A stretch of 64,000 nucleotides of DNA from Xestospongia muta (GCA_963693285.1 OY848925.1:3264932-3328931); one strand, 5' to 3'. Counted from the stretch's first letter, positions 25,541 through 40,840 are shown. Numbers and translations are program-made. The notes: generated from the letters alone by a model not told the origin.

Positions 25541-26432
25541 TAGATACACTGTGTCTGCTGCTGATAGTACATTTAGTAATTGAATATATGGATCAAGACT
25601 TAGATAGCTGTATTAGACACTCATTACCTAGAGGACTAGATGAACAAACAATTAAAGTAAGTAATGACAGGGGCAAAGGAAAAGAGGGTGAAAGAAATGT
25701 GTCTGTGATTACTTCAACTATTATTACAGCTGTTGTTATTTAAGTTTCCTTTATACTAACCTGTAGCCATTTTTTATATTTATCATTATTTATTCTCTCT
25801 TTAGAACTATATACATCAGATACTTGTTGGAGATGAATGACTACATTCTAATGACATTATCCATCAGGACTTGAAGCCACACAAATATTCTAGTGTTGTC
25901 AAAATTGTTGACTTTGATCTCTCTAGAGCAATTGATGATAATATTGTGTTATCAACACAGGTTAGCTATCATATGTACAAGTACACCCTGTTTATGTGTG
26001 TGTTAAATTACTATCCATGTTGTATATAACTATTAATAACTTATGTCTAACAATATCCAACAATGTCTAACTATAGTCAATTCACTTTGAGAAGTTGCAT
26101 ACATTTGCTTACGTAACTTTTGATCCATGCATGCTAGAGACATGAGACAAGAACCATTTTAAACCTTGTCAAATACTGAACACCCCTATGTACCTTCCTT
26201 TTAAATAAAACTTATGGTCATAGTAATTTTAAACACTCTATACTAAAGGATAGACATACCTATGACCACCAGACATGCATGACAGCAATTGAAATAAGTG
26301 GCTGTTAAGTGCCATCTAAGTGCATCATGAAATAATTACAAAATTAAGTGTGAAAAAAACAAAAAAAATATTTTATACTTATTTTACAATATTATAATGC
26401 TTGCTAAAATGCTCTAAAATATATATTAATGC

Positions 26433-26760
26433 TCAATCATCATCACTGCTTTCACTACTCAAAGAATCATCGGTCATGTTTCCTTCATCATCTGAATTGC
26501 TGTTATCTTCATCTATATGTATTGTGAATTCTCCTATTGGCATATCTTTTTGTTAATTATCTGCTTCCCAATAATAGTCCTCAGCTTTTTTTAACATGCT
26601 CTTTATTCTTCTTCCATTCAGCAGTTCCTACTTTATTAAATCCTTCATATGTTAAGCGGCAGTCAATGTAAACTCTTTGTTGCGCTCCTTGATATATCTC
26701 TTCACTTGCGACCAACATAAATCAATTGGATTCAGTTCACAATTGTATGGTGGAATACGT
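26433..26760 (-). pseudogene. DDE superfamily transposase C-terminus, fragment
   Basis: The minus strand reads IPPYNCELNPIDLCWSQVKR, the C-terminal part of the DDE_3 (IS630/Tc1-like) fold, with Glu of the ELNPID block as the third catalytic acid. After a frameshift it continues with HVKKAEDYYWEADN and an acidic serine-rich tail ending SDDD and TGA. The catalytic Asp regions are absent. It lies in the large kinase intron and is duplicated at 42942-43270. Confidence 0.75.
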
Positions 26761-27866
26761 ACTACCAGTATTATTACACAGACACACATGTACATATCTC
26801 ATGGATAGCAATATTAAGATAGTTCACTTTATTATGAAGTACTGTAACACTGCAGTTTTCAAAACTAATGTATATGAAGAAAATGTCCTTTGCATACAAT
26901 GAGTGCAGACACTTGAAGCCTTTGGAAATTGTCGTAGTATAGAGGTTACCTTAATATATAATGATGTGGTAATAATATACTTAAATATTGAACAAGTGTT
27001 CTATTGTTAGTCCTTATAAACCCAATATGTATAGATCTAGATTTGTAGCAAGTTATTTTTAGTTGTTGTGATGAGCTTCTATCAATCTATCTTTTCCTTA
27101 ACTGTTGTCAGTGTACTAGTTGGGCTGTTAAAACTGTTGACCACAGATCTATCACAAATGGGACTAATAAGTTTTGTGGCTAGGTAGCAACTGTCAGTTT
27201 GAACAAGTACTAATAGTTAGAGGAAGAAGACCTTAGAAAGGGAGGTAGTAATAGTAACTGATATCTCAATTATGTTACTATGGAATATTTAATAACCTCA
27301 ACTATAATTTGTGTATATAAGTACAATCATTATAATCGAGACTGCCTTTAATTGTAATGTTATTAAGGATCTGTTCTACACATGATCTCAGCTTACAAAG
27401 TTGAGTTTACAAAGTTATGTACACAATCTGTTCATCAGAAAACTCTCATGCACCCAGTTTATTTGATGTAGGTTGCTTCATTATTAGTCTGGTTGCCCAG
27501 CTAGCCACATAAAGGAGATATAGGTTGGACTGTCATGATGTTATCATAACTAATATTAGACTCAATATGGCTATGAGAGTGAAATACATTGTATATACTT
27601 GATATTGCTGCCCTATTAAACTACAAGAGCTGTGAAATCTACATATATTAGATGTAAATTCTATTTATAGTCTTGTGGTTGTTGATTGTTAACAGTGTTT
27701 GGAGTTCTGGGGATTTTTCTTGAAGGTTTCTGTGTCAGGATCACTGTACTAATCGTGGCTACTTGTTATAATGATGAATTCCTGGTAGGACTAACCCCTA
27801 CTTGTACTGGTACACTGTTGTTGATATAGGTAGCTATTGTTTAATTCTCTCTCTCTCTCTCTTTAG

Positions 27867-27977
<111 letters not shown>

Positions 27978-28035
27978 TAAGTTATACTTAACACTTTATG
28001 GCATAAACTAGCTAGTGTCATGAGCATTAGTCTCG

Positions 28036-28700
28036 CCAGATGTTCTACAAGGAGAGGGAATGTCTGGACAAACCTGCATTCAAAGCTTGTGTTCTACACT
28101 GATTTTGTCCTGACCAATCAAATTGGTTGTGTCATGTGGTAAAGATGACTTCCTTTTTGCCCTTCCACCTTTTTCTTTCTTGTTACTCTCTTTTTTCTGA
28201 AGCTCCTTGAACTGTTCATAAAGTTTAGTTTTTAAATGGCATTTTAAGTTAGTAGGAAACTTTTCTTGGATGGAATTACCAAAATTGTCACTCAAAGTCA
28301 CCAAACATACACTGTTATCTTCTTCCAAATGCAATATTTAAAAAATTCCATGCACAGCTGTCCCTAGGTCTTCCAACAGTAGCCATGATTTACAATCAAA
28401 GATCAATTATAACTAAAACTAAAAGCAAAGTTAATACTTTTAGTTTAGTTTTAGTTTTAGTAAGAGTTAAACTTTTAGTATTAGTATTAGTGTTAGTTGT
28501 GAAGGAAGATACTTTTAGATTTAGTTTACCAAAAGTCAAATGCCTTACTAAATATACTTTTAGTTTTAGTTTTGATACACCAAAACAACACTACATATTA
28601 CCAGTTGTTAGTACCTGGCTAAAGGAAATGACAGTGTTATATGAACTGTTGTATGATATTTTATTGAATTTTATGATTTTTTAGTAAAATCACACTAACC
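28036..28700 (-). mobile_element. BED-finger repeat element, copy 1
   Basis: The minus strand begins MATVGRPRDSCAWNFLNI (28385 downward) and, after a one-base shift, continues as EEDNSVCLVTLSD...FPTNLKCHLKTK...FKELQKKE to 28080. The NLKCHLKTKxYEQFKEL part is typical of BED zinc fingers at the N-terminus of hAT transposases. The second zinc cysteine of the family (CxxC) is not present. Next to it lies an array of degenerate TTTTAG hexamers (28400-28590). Copies: 33833-34500, 47145-47730 and 55018-55720, each next to a kinase exon. Confidence 0.65.
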
Positions 28701-29385
28701 AAATGTTTATGAGAATATATCAGAGTGCCAAATTTCTAATATATTAAGCTTTATTTGATAAATCATTTGTCATTTTATAACTTACTTGATCTCCTCTCTC
28801 TTTAGTACAGTAGGTACTCCTTCATGTAAAGAATGGCCACCAGAGACACATAAACATTTTAAAGTTATTCCTCCAAGATTGTGGATAGATATTTTACCTA
28901 GAATGAGTCAAGGTGCTCAAGACCTTTTATCAGTAAGTATATATGTACATGTACAATATATTATTTAGTATGTATGTACATGTATTTTTATATAAATGTC
29001 CAATTATTTGTGTCTGAGGTACAATAAAAAGATTTGTATAATAGTTTAAAACTCATTCTGTTGTTATCTATAAACAGTAACTACATGTTCACATAATATT
29101 ACATAAAATGTATCTTGTTTAATAATTTTATAATATTTAGTGTGACTACATGTTTACTTTCTTTTATAGAAAATGCTAATATTTCAATCTGATAAAATGG
29201 TCAGTGCTGATAAAGCTCTGGAGGACTCCTTTTCCAATCAATTCCTACAGTATTCACCACTCCTATTCCCTCTCCCTCTATATCCCAATCACTTTAACGC
29301 TCACCATCTCCCTCTCTTTTCTCATCATCTTCACTTTCCCTATCTCTTACCCCTTCCTTACAAGACCACACCCATACTCCTCTGA

Positions 29386-29694
29386 GTGTCTTGATGGAGT
29401 GGTTTCAAGATTCTGGTATACATGACATCTAAAAGATTTCCAATCATGGAAAGATGATGACGTCACTTAAATTTGTATTTGACACTAATGTCACAGAAAA
29501 CAGTGTTTATCAGTTCACTTATAACATGTGAAACTAATTTATTTAAGGAATTACAAAATTCTTACAATTTTTGATATTGATATTATTTCACTTAAGAAGG
29601 ACCTGTTTATTTTTTTATAAGTTTTTAATGGAGAATAGTACGGTGGTGAATTTATAATTAATTCAGCTGCATATGATATTGTACAAACATTATA
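29386..29694. other. Spacer between converging kinase and peptide genes
   Basis: This is the 3' flank of kinase copy A and of the minus-strand peptide gene. A TTTATT at 29607, read as AATAAA on the minus strand, lies about 85 bases past the peptide stop and could be its poly(A) signal. Confidence 0.45.
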
Positions 29695-30110
29695 TTAATG
29701 AAAAATTGGAAATCGTGGTCGAGGGCCTTCACATTCCCTCATGCAGCGACGGAAATCTAAAAATGAATATAAGAAGAAATATAAAGTGTAATAAAGAGTG
29801 AAAATGCTATATATGACAGTATTACATGAATGAATACTATTTGTTATCTATGTGTGTGTACACATGTAACTTATTGCAGTAAAAGTACTCAGCCAAACTA
29901 TAAATAACATTAGGATTTTTTCTAGCATTTGAAAATTAAATACCTTTTCCGTCAGTATAATCACATCTTAATAAACACTAGACAACAAAAAACTAGATCA
30001 AATATTGTACATATTAAAATTACATGGCTTACTGAAGTGGAGTAAGTAACCACAGCAAGACAGCTGAAATATATAGCAAACACAATGTAGAAAAGAAGTG
30101 AATAATTCAT
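29695..30110 (-). CDS. Small secreted four-cysteine peptide, paralogue 1
   Basis: Three exons join in phase: 30033-30110, 29944-29977 and 29695-29756 (stop TAA), giving 57 aa. Residues 1-26 (MNYSLLFYIVFAIYFSCLAV...) form a typical signal peptide. The mature part begins CLLRC and has the pattern C-X3-C-X10-C-X3-C, followed by EGPRPRFPIFH. That spacing is the one known from helical-hairpin (alpha-hairpinin-like) peptides; any such fold or activity is inference. Donors are gtaag and gtatt; acceptors are ctag and ttag. A longer in-frame start exists at 30152. Paralogue 2 lies at 35493-35913 with the same exon sizes for exons 1 and 2. A decayed third copy of exon 1 is near 32425-32510. I do not recognise a named family. 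Confidence 0.6.
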
Positions 30111-30237
30111 CTTTAGAATGCACTGAACAATAGGTTTATTGAGTATATTCACTAATCACAGAGATATGAATTTATTGACAATTTACTGGCTTTATATATT
30201 ACTGCACAATAGAACATCCTCTTAAATAATATATACA

Positions 30238-30383
30238 TATACATACATACATACATACATACATACATACATACATACATACATACATACATACATACAT
30301 ACATACATACATACATACATACATACATACATACATACATACATACATACATACATACATACATACATACATACATACATACA

Positions 30384-30419
<36 letters not shown>

Positions 30420-30426
30420 TATATAT
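30238..30426. repeat. (CATA)n microsatellite, long allele-like array
   Basis: About 43 uninterrupted CATA units followed by (TA)n. It lies about 130 bases upstream of the start of peptide paralogue 1. The homologous place next to paralogue 2 (36046-36087) has only about six units. Confidence 0.97.
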
Positions 30427-30637
30427 GTTGTTTTTGAATAGTTTCCTCCCTTCTGGTTTAATATTAAATAAATTAAGAAAAGCTTCATACTCTATGTGAC
30501 CATATTGCAGTTTTTACTTTAAAAGTAAAAACAAAATGTAGTGTCAACAAAGTAAGGTAATGTAGACACTGTTATGTCAGTGTTTTCACATTAAATATGA
30601 ACTCTGAAAATACAGAATAAATTAGTTGAGTAAAAAC

Positions 30638-32079
30638 ACACATCACTCTAGGAAGACAGTATTTATTGTACATATAACTATACATACATCAATTACATAA
30701 TAAGCTTGTAATTTAAATGAAGTGTCATTGAAGGAAGATAATGTATACACTGTTTCACTAGTGTTTGCACATCAAATTAAACATGAATTAGTGAAGGAAA
30801 GACATATGTACATCACAATATTTATTGAAGATCTTCATAGACTTACGTCACAGAAAATATTGCTTATTTTAGTGTGTCCCATGGACACTTACTCGGGAAA
30901 CTACGGTAATTTGAATTAATTACTTAAGTTAGTAGACACAAATAATAACAGTAAGTTAAAGAAAATTAATAGGATCTTACCAAATGATGGTATTTCAAGT
31001 TTACTCCTTTCTGAAGGGCTTGTTTGACTTTCTCTAAATGTCCATATTTAGCAGACCACCAAAGTTCTCTATCCTATATAATAATAAATCAAATCATTAC
31101 ATTTGAAACTAGTAAATCATACATGTATTATATGAGACTTATAAAACTATAGGACAGGTCAAATACACAATACACAAAGTGACAATATTTATATAAAAAG
31201 AACAAGATGTAATTAGTATTATGTATATAACTAACAGAGACAATTAGACTATACTACAAATACAAGACTACACTAACTAATAATTAACAGTTCAATGGCC
31301 TTCTTTCCTTTCTTTTGTTGCTATCGTTTATTTGATATGTGATATGATCAAGTAATAGTAATAACTGGACATTATTAAAGTAAAGTGAGTACTATGAACA
31401 CACAGAGACTGGTCCATAGAATGATAGTGGATACAAACATTGTTTACATAGCTAATAGTATTTATCATGTGGTAATAAACATGATCTGTTGTAAATTAAT
31501 GAATATTATTAGTGTGAATAATTATCACAGATAATCAGATAAAATGTCACTCAACTAAAGGCTATAGCTTGTAATAAACTATCATTTAATGAACAATTTG
31601 AGTTATGAAGAAGCTGTGTAGTCTATTTCCAAGTAATCTTTTCTATTTATGTAAAAAGGAGTATAAGAATTAAGAGAAATATTTGACTGTTTAGCTAGTT
31701 TCCAGTTCTCCACTTTATTAGTAATACATTATAACATTATCAAAGAACTTATTACCTGTAAAATATTCAATAATGGCAAGTGATGCTGAAATAAATTTAT
31801 GAGGGAACATCAACAATATACTGTAATAGATTGAGTGTGACACATCACTCTAGGAAGACAGTATTTATTGTACATGTAACTATACATACATCAATTACAT
31901 AATAAGGTTATAATTTAAATGAAGTGTCATTGAAGGAAGATGATGTATACACTGTTTCACTAGTGTTTGCACATCAAATTAAACATGAATTAGTGAAGGA
32001 AAGACATATGTACATCACAATATTTATTGAAGATCTTCATAGACTTACATCACAGAAAATATTGCTTATTTCAGTGTGT
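30638..32079. repeat. Direct repeats flanking a copied ankyrin 5' segment
   Basis: A block of about 240 bases at 30638-30878 is repeated at 31838-32079 (ACACATCACTCTAGGAAGAC at the start of each). Between them lies a copy of 20075-21035. A third copy of the block, with a short deletion, is at about 36299-36513. Confidence 0.8.
30981..31073 (-). pseudogene. Orphan ankyrin exon (copy of exon 2 of the ankyrin-ROC-death gene)
   Basis: Reads DRELWWSAKYGHLEKVKQAL with intact AG acceptor and gtaag donor, but neither exon 1 nor any downstream ankyrin exon is present in this copied block. The minus-strand sequence after it meets the end of the MITE and then unrelated sequence. Confidence 0.7.
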
Positions 32080-33663
32080 TAAAAGCATCATTAACATTAT
32101 GACAATTATAAATTGTGTGGCTACTATATATAGCTAGTAATTTCCGTACTACTTTTTACTATGTTCTTATTTAAGATGTATGTATGCAAAACTCTTTTTT
32201 GAAGTGTTTTAATAGTGGTCCTTTTTCACAAATCAGGTCACAAATGGTTTCACGAAAGTTTTTCTTTATTGCAAATCAGGTCACATTTTATAGAATAAAG
32301 GATTTTACAACCATGCATTTAGCATTTAATTCACGAGATCTGGTCTCACTGCAAGTATTGCATTCAGATATACACTACAAATAAATAGATCAAACATTGT
32401 ATTTATTAAAAATTACATGTCTTATATCAGTAAAAAATTAACCACAACAAGACAGCTGAGATGTGTAACAAATACAATGTAGAAAAAAAAAAGAAGTCTA
32501 TATCTTTTGTTCGAACACACTGAACAAAGTTCAATTTAGATCACAGAGATATTTGTTCTATACAGGGCAATTTGCTGGCTTTATGTATTACTGCACACAA
32601 TAGGGTAACATCTAATTAAAATATTGAATTTAGTGTCTATATTACCTTCCTTCATTGACACTTCTTTTTGTTGTTTGTAGTAAAGAATTGTTTTAAATTT
32701 TTTTAACACATTTCTAATTATTAAGCTTTGCATGTAGAAGGAAGACTACTATTCAATAAAATTTTATTAAATTTATATTTTATTTAGTACTAATAGTTAG
32801 AGGAAGAAGACCTTACAAAGGGAGGTAGTAATAGTAACTGATATCTCAATTATGTTACTATGGAATATTTAATAACCTCAACTATAATTTGTGTATATAA
32901 GTACAATCATTATAACAGAGACTGCCTTTAATTGTAATGTTATTAAGGATCTGTTGTACACATGATCTCAGCTTACAAAGCTGAGTTTACAAAGTTATGT
33001 GCACAATCTGTTCATCAGAAAACCCTCATGCACTCAGTTTATTTGATGTAGGTTTGCTTCATTATTAGTCTGGTTGCCCAGCTAGCCACATAAAGGAGAT
33101 ATAGGTTGGACTGTCATGATGTTATCATACCTAATATTAGACTCAATATGGCTATGAGAGTGAAATACATTGTATATACTTGATATTGCATTGCTTGACA
33201 GGATGCCCTATTAAACTACAACAGTTGTGAAACCTACATGTATTAGATGTAAATTCTATTTAGTCAGGCTACACTCCTTTTTATATGACCACTTCCACTT
33301 TGATCCATTTACTGTGAATAACTATTACCATCAGGTCACATGTATTGCCACTCCCCCTCAGTCAATGAAACCCCACCTACTTATATTAGTCTTATTTTAT
33401 ATTATGTGTATTATGTACATACAAGAACTAACACACAAACTTTACTAGGTGTTAAACAAAAGAATATAGTAATAGAAAAATAATATTATGAAAATAATAT
33501 TATGAAAATAAAAAAGAAAATCCATTTGTTGTCAGGATCACTGTACTAATCGTGGCTACTTGTTATAATGATGAATTCCTGGTAGGACTAACCCCTACTT
33601 GTACTGGTACACTGTTGTTGATATAGGTAGCTATTGTTTAATTCTCTCTCTCTCTCTCTTTAG
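32080..33663. other. Duplicated non-coding DNA before kinase copy B
   Basis: Contains one arm of a relative of the 1161-1400 MITE (32195-32290), a decayed peptide exon 1 (32425-32510, minus), a copy of 27205-27600 (32790-33190), and a block at 33245-33480 that matches 49705-49870 directly and 49930-50030 in inverted orientation. No gene. Confidence 0.55.
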
Positions 33664-35183
<1,520 letters not shown>

Positions 35184-35492
35184 GTGTCTTGATGGAGTGG
35201 TTTCAAGATTCTGGTACACATGACATCTAAAAGATTTCCAATCATGGAAAGATGATGATGTCACTTAAATTTGTATTTGACACTAATGTCACAGAAAACA
35301 GTGTTTATCAGTTCACTTATAACATGTGAAACTAATTTATTTAAGGAATTACAAAATTCTTACAATTTTTGATATTGATATTATTTCACTTAAGAAGGAC
35401 CTGTTTATTTTTTTATAAGTTTTTAATGGAGAATAGTACGGTGGTGAATTTATAATTAATTCAGCTGCATATGATATTGTACAAACATTATA

Positions 35493-35913
35493 TTAATCAC
35501 CACCAAGAGGTTCAAATGGTCCTGGAGGGCCTTTACATTCCCTCATGCAGCGACGGAAATCTAAAAATGAATATAAGAAGAAATATAAAGTGTAATAAAG
35601 AGTGAAAATGCTATATATGACAGTATTACATGAATGAATACTTTTGTTATCTATGTGTGTGTACACATGTAACTTATTGCAGTAAAATTACTCAGTCAAA
35701 CTATAAATAACATTAGGATTTTTCTAGCATTTGAAAATTAAATACCTCTTCCCTCAGTATAATCACATCTTAATAAACACTAAACAACAAAAAAAATAGA
35801 TCAAATATTGTACATATAAAAATTACATGGCTTACTGAAGTGGAGTAAGTAACCACAGCAAGACAGCTGAAATATATAGCAAACACAATGTAGAAAAGAA
35901 GTGAATAATTCAT
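35493..35913 (-). CDS. Small secreted four-cysteine peptide, paralogue 2
   Basis: Exons 35836-35913, 35746-35779 and 35493-35560 give 59 aa with all phases agreeing. The signal peptide is identical to that of paralogue 1. The mature part keeps C-X3-C-X10-C-X3-C with YTEGRDF in place of YTDGKDF in the long loop, but the tail after the last Cys differs completely (KGPPGPFEPLGGD and stop) because of small insertions and deletions near the end. The gene lies between kinase copy B and the short (CATA)n array, exactly as paralogue 1 does, so it arose by the 5.8 kb tandem duplication. Confidence 0.6.
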
Positions 35914-36042
35914 CTTTAGAATGCACTGAACAATAGGTTTATTGAGTATATTCACTAATCACAGAGATATGAATTTATTGACAATTTACTGGCTTTATAT
36001 ATTACTGCACAATAGAACATCCTCTTAAATAATATATACATA

Positions 36043-36045
<3 letters not shown>

Positions 36046-36078
<33 letters not shown>

Positions 36079-36087
36079 TATATATAT
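36046..36087. repeat. (CATA)n/(TA)n microsatellite, short array
   Basis: About six CATA units then TA repeats, upstream of peptide paralogue 2; homologous to the long array at 30238-30426. Confidence 0.9.
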
Positions 36088-36619
36088 GTTGTTTTTGAAT
36101 AGTTTCCTCTCTTCTGGTTTAATATTAAATAAATCAAGAAAAGCTTCATACTCTATGTGACCATATTGCAGTTTTTACTTTAAAAGTAAAAACAAAATGT
36201 AGTGTCAACAAAGTAAGGTAATGTAGACACTGTTATGTCAGTGTTTTCACATTAAATATGAACTCTGAAAATACAGAATAAATTAGTTGAGTAAAAACAC
36301 ACATCACTCTAGGAAGACAGTATTTATTGTACATATAACTATACATACATCAATTACATAATAAGCTTGTAATTTAAATGAAGTGTCATTGAAGGAAGAT
36401 AATGTATACACTGTTTCACTAGTGTTTGCACATCAAATTAAACATGAATTAGTGAAGGAAAGACATATGTACATCATAGACTTATGTCACAGAAAATATT
36501 GCTTATTTTAGTGTGTCCCATGGACACTTACTCGGGAAACTACGGTAATTTGAATTAATTACTTAAGTTAGTAGACACAAATAATAACAGTAAGTTAAAG
36601 AAAATTAATAGGATCTTAC

Positions 36620-37640
36620 CAAATGATGGTATTTCAAGTTTGCTCCTTTCTGAAGGGCTTGTTTGACTTTCTCTAAATGTCCATATTTAGCAGACCACCA
36701 AAGTTCTCTATCCTATATAATAATAAATCAAATCATTACATTTGAAACTAGTAAATCATACATGTATTATATGAGACTTATAAAACTATAGGACAGGTCA
36801 AATACACAATACACAAAGTGACAATATTTATATAAAAAGAACATGATGTAATTAGTATTATGTATATAACTAACAGAGACAATTAGACTATACTACAAAT
36901 ACAAGACTACACTAACTAATAATTAACAGTTCAATGGCCTTCTTTCCTTTCTTTTGTTGCTATCGTTTATTTGATATGTGATATGATCAAGTAATAGTAA
37001 TAACTGGACATTATTAAAGTATTAAAGTGAGTACTATGAACACACAGAGACTGGTCCATAGAATGATAGTAGATACAAACATTGTTTACATAGCTAATAG
37101 TATTTATCATGTGGTAATAAACATGATCTGTTGTAAATTAATGAATATTATTAGTGTGAATAATTATCACAGATAATCAGATAAAATGTCACTCAACTAA
37201 AGGCTATAGCTTGTAATAAACTATCATTTAATGAACAATTTGAGTTATAAAGAAGCTGTGTAGTCTATTTCCAAGTAATCTTTTCTATTTATGTAAAAAG
37301 AAGTATAAGAATTAAGAGAAACAATTTGACTGTTTAGCTAGTTTCCAGTTCTCCACTTTATTAGTAATACATTATAACATTATCAAAGAACTTATTACCT
37401 GTAAAATATTCAATAATGGCAAGTGATGCTGAAATAAATTTATGAGGGAACATTAACAATATACTGTAATAGATTGAGTGTAACAGCCATTTTACCATGG
37501 CTTTCTCTACATATAAAACACACCATATACTTAATAATATGTAATGTATTGATTGTACACTAACACATATAGTATACTGGATTAGTTACTAATGTACTTA
37601 CAATACTCTGTTGCTCTTCTTCTGATAGTAGAGCTGCCAT
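36620..37640 (-). pseudogene. Ankyrin-ROC-death gene, duplicated first two exons
   Basis: Exon 1 (37602-37640, MAALLSEEEQQSI) and exon 2 (36620-36712, DRELWWSAKYGHLEK) are intact and in phase. After exon 2 the homology to the complete gene ends near 36514 inside the right end of the 19671-20096 MITE. No further ankyrin, ROC or death exons follow on the minus strand, so any transcript would encode only about 44 residues of the original. Confidence 0.75.
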
Positions 37641-38199
37641 TGTCAGGAGGTCTGGCAGGCCTTGGCTGGTATTGATAAATTGATCTAGTTCTATAATAGA
37701 ACATTAGATATCAATGTACATAATTATATCAGTTAATTATACTATAATGTATTATTATATATCACTTTATATAACAAAGATAATAAACTGCATGTTCTTT
37801 ATTTATTGTCATTGTATAATCATCATATAAAACATGATCATGTCAACATCATCTCAAGTACAACATCTTAAACATTAAAAGAAATAAAGAGACTTTTTTC
37901 AAACATAGAGAGTAAAAAGTTGGAACTCCAAAAACAAATGAACATAGCTTGTGTTTACACAGCCTTAACTCTTCTTTGTAATTGTCTGAAATACTCTCTT
38001 GTTACCAGAACTAGCTAGAAATATACTAAGTCATAGAAAAGAATGTACTTCCTCTTCAATCAAATGTCATAAGAAGTAACATATCTCGTGTATGTAGTCA
38101 ACAAGTAAACACTGTAGTACTGTAAGCGTTAACATGACCCATGACTCGTATTATCTACATACAATACTACTAATTAACTTCTACTTTATATTACTTACC

Positions 38200-38570
38200 A
38201 ACTTAGTCACTGGTATATCGCGTCTTTTTCTTAGCATATCACGAGTTGTTAAGGGCGTCAGTTGATGTTATGGGTGGGGCTCAAATCATCTCCAACTACA
38301 GGGGCTACCTCGGGTTTCTCATTCAGAAGTAAATGTACTGACTTATGGATTAATCTGTCAAGCAGACGTTTTAACTCCACTTTTATTTCAGCATCACTTG
38401 CCATTATTGAATATTTTACAGGTAATAAGTTCTTTGATAATGTTATAATGTATTACTAATAAAGTGAAGAACTAGGAACTAGCTAAACAGTCGAATTGTT
38501 TCTTTTCATTCTTGTACTTCTTTTTACATAAATAGAAATGCTTGCTTGGAAATAGACTACACATTACTGT
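38200..38570 (-). pseudogene. Decayed MASDAEIK-type exon, copy III
   Basis: Near-identical to 21760-22125, with the same one-base loss and the same TGA. It therefore was already dead before the 16.4 kb-offset duplication. Confidence 0.6.
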
Positions 38571-38584
38571 ATTGTTCATTTTTT

Positions 38585-40840
38585 CTGATATCGAAAAAAG
38601 CGTTCCCATCACTGAGTCTCCTCGCATATTGTATCATTATGAACGATGTCAAACTTCTCCAGAATTACCTAGATCTTCATCCTCTGCATCTTTTTAGTCA
38701 TCATCTTCAGAGAGAAGTAGATCTAAAGAATTACTTGGTGCAATCAGACATGTAAGTTAACATTTATAATAACATTAATTGTACCTCTTTGTAAAAGTAT
38801 GTAAGAAAACACGATCAGATAATCTCTGTATATTCTCTGTATATCTCTCTATAATCACTATATCTCTGTATAACTCTGTATATCTCTGTATATTCTACTG
38901 TCATTAAAATGATATTGAGACAATGTAGTTTTAATTATTGATAAAATAATATAATTTATTAGCATTTTTGTTCATTTAGAGTCCTTTATTTGGGAGGAAG
39001 AATAAGACTCCACCCACTACTGATAATTTTTGATAGTAGAGCTAGAATTGATGATGAACAGAGTGTTATTAGTCAGGTATAAGATCAATAAATATATTGA
39101 TAGTGTAAAGACTACAAGTGTAGTTGGTTAGTTTGATGAGAACAAAGTATGATATCATAATAGTAACCTTTGTTATATTTCCTACTTGATTACTGAATAA
39201 GAGAACAATGATATTATATTAAACAATATTTAATTGAAAGTGTATTGTTCAAATTTAATTATCAAACGAAATGTCTCAATTTGTAATATGATATTGTGAC
39301 AAGTATTCAATGAATTAATGTGTAATTTTACTTTATTTACTGTCAGGAAGTTCTAAATCCAAATACCTCCTCTTCATAAAATGAGTTGAAATGTGAGTTT
39401 TACACTAGTACTTTCCTTTTTTTTTCTCTCATATACAGTTAATGTATTATCTCTATAGCAACTAGATACCATCTTTAAAGATAAAACTATAGACCCTAAT
39501 ATCAGAGATGATGCAGGATATACTGCTCTTCATTGGTATGTATAGAAACCATGAAGAGATTGTCATAAGTTACTACTATTGTGTCTTCAAAGTGGGTGTG
39601 GCTTTGATATTGATGCAAGAGATTACTTTGATAATACTCCATTACATATTGCAGCTGAGGTACGTTTTAAAGACTTAAGTCTCTTGTGAGACTAATTTTA
39701 TTTTTAATTAATCAGTATAATATACATGTACATGTAAAAGTTGAGTTTTCTCTAACTTATTGTTTTATTATAGTAATCATGAAACTAACTTACTTTATTT
39801 AGAAAAATGACTATTTGTATAGCAAAATTCTTGTTGCATTTGGAGCTGATATATCAGTAAAGAACTATCAAGAACTAATACCACAGGGTCAACTCTTAGA
39901 GCTACTAAGTCAATTTCCAGAACCTTTGGTCAATGAGTGTCTATCATTAGCATCATTACCTCAGGAGCTAGAATCTCTAAATGTTAATGAGTTAAAGAAT
40001 GAAATTATTGGACGTCTTATTGTACCAGAGTGAATGTCTGGTTTAGTACGACTTATGGACACTGAAATAAGATCATCAAGAGAAGAAGTGCCATGTAAGT
40101 CCTGAGGATGAGTTCTTGTCATTAAATCTACTAGATATCCTAGGTCACTGTAGTAAGTATTGATAAATGTTTGTTACTTATTGTTATATACAGGTGATAA
40201 GACATTTACAGAGATGAAACAAGCGTACTTTCAAATGAAGAATGAGGTATTTGTTGGTTCAGGTTTTGCTGGTACATTCCTCAATATGGCTCAAAAGTCA
40301 CACAATCTTGAGCACATTTTAAGAAGAGAAATTGGAGATACTCCACTTAACAGTATACATAAACCAAAGTATGATTGATATAATGTGTGCTTATGATCAT
40401 TTGTTTCTTAGAATAATGATATTTACTGTTAACAAAGAACAACTTCCACTTAAAGTTCAATTCTTTAATAACTTTATGACAGATAAACCAGAACTAACAG
40501 ACAGTAAGTTTTAATATATAGCTAAACAATAGATAAGTATTATTCCTTTCTTTCCACAGTTCCTACATGGAAGGTAGCTAGAGCAACTAGTGCTGCTCCT
40601 ATGTACTTTACACCCTATCAAGGCAAGTATGTTGATGGAGGTGTCATGGCTAATAATCCATGTGAGTTTGCTATGAAAGAGATCAACTTGTATGACCAAT
40701 ACATGGGAATATCAGAGTGACATTTTCTATTAGCTATGTCTGTGGGTACTGGTATATATCCAGACAAGACACTAGAAGAAGGAGAGTGGGGCAAAGAATC
40801 TTTACTTACTTTCATTTCATGTAGATATCACTCATCTTGA
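38585..40840 (+). pseudogene. iPLA2-like ankyrin-patatin gene, copy III (broken)
   Basis: Keeps the N-terminal linker exon (stop TAG near 38696), the ankyrin exon (39450-39660, with a TAG after WYV), the second ankyrin/linker exon (39803-40034), 40194-40377, 40410-40512, and the exon with the catalytic-Asp motif (40560-40800, YVDGGVMANNPCEFAM) and VGTGIYP. The exon carrying the oxyanion hole and GTSTGG nucleophile is deleted; the junction lies inside the minisatellite at about 40130. A TGA follows MGISE. The first exon also has its acceptor changed from AG to AT (about 38588). The enzyme is therefore dead, in a way opposite to copy II. Confidence 0.75.

Noticed and set aside
28400..28590. TTTTAG array as an internal telomere
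   Set aside because: Animal telomeres are TTAGGG; the units here are too variable and always linked to the BED-finger element.
30152..30488. Long minus-strand frames reading MYVC repeats
   Set aside because: They are translations of the (CATA)n microsatellite and carry no independent coding signal.
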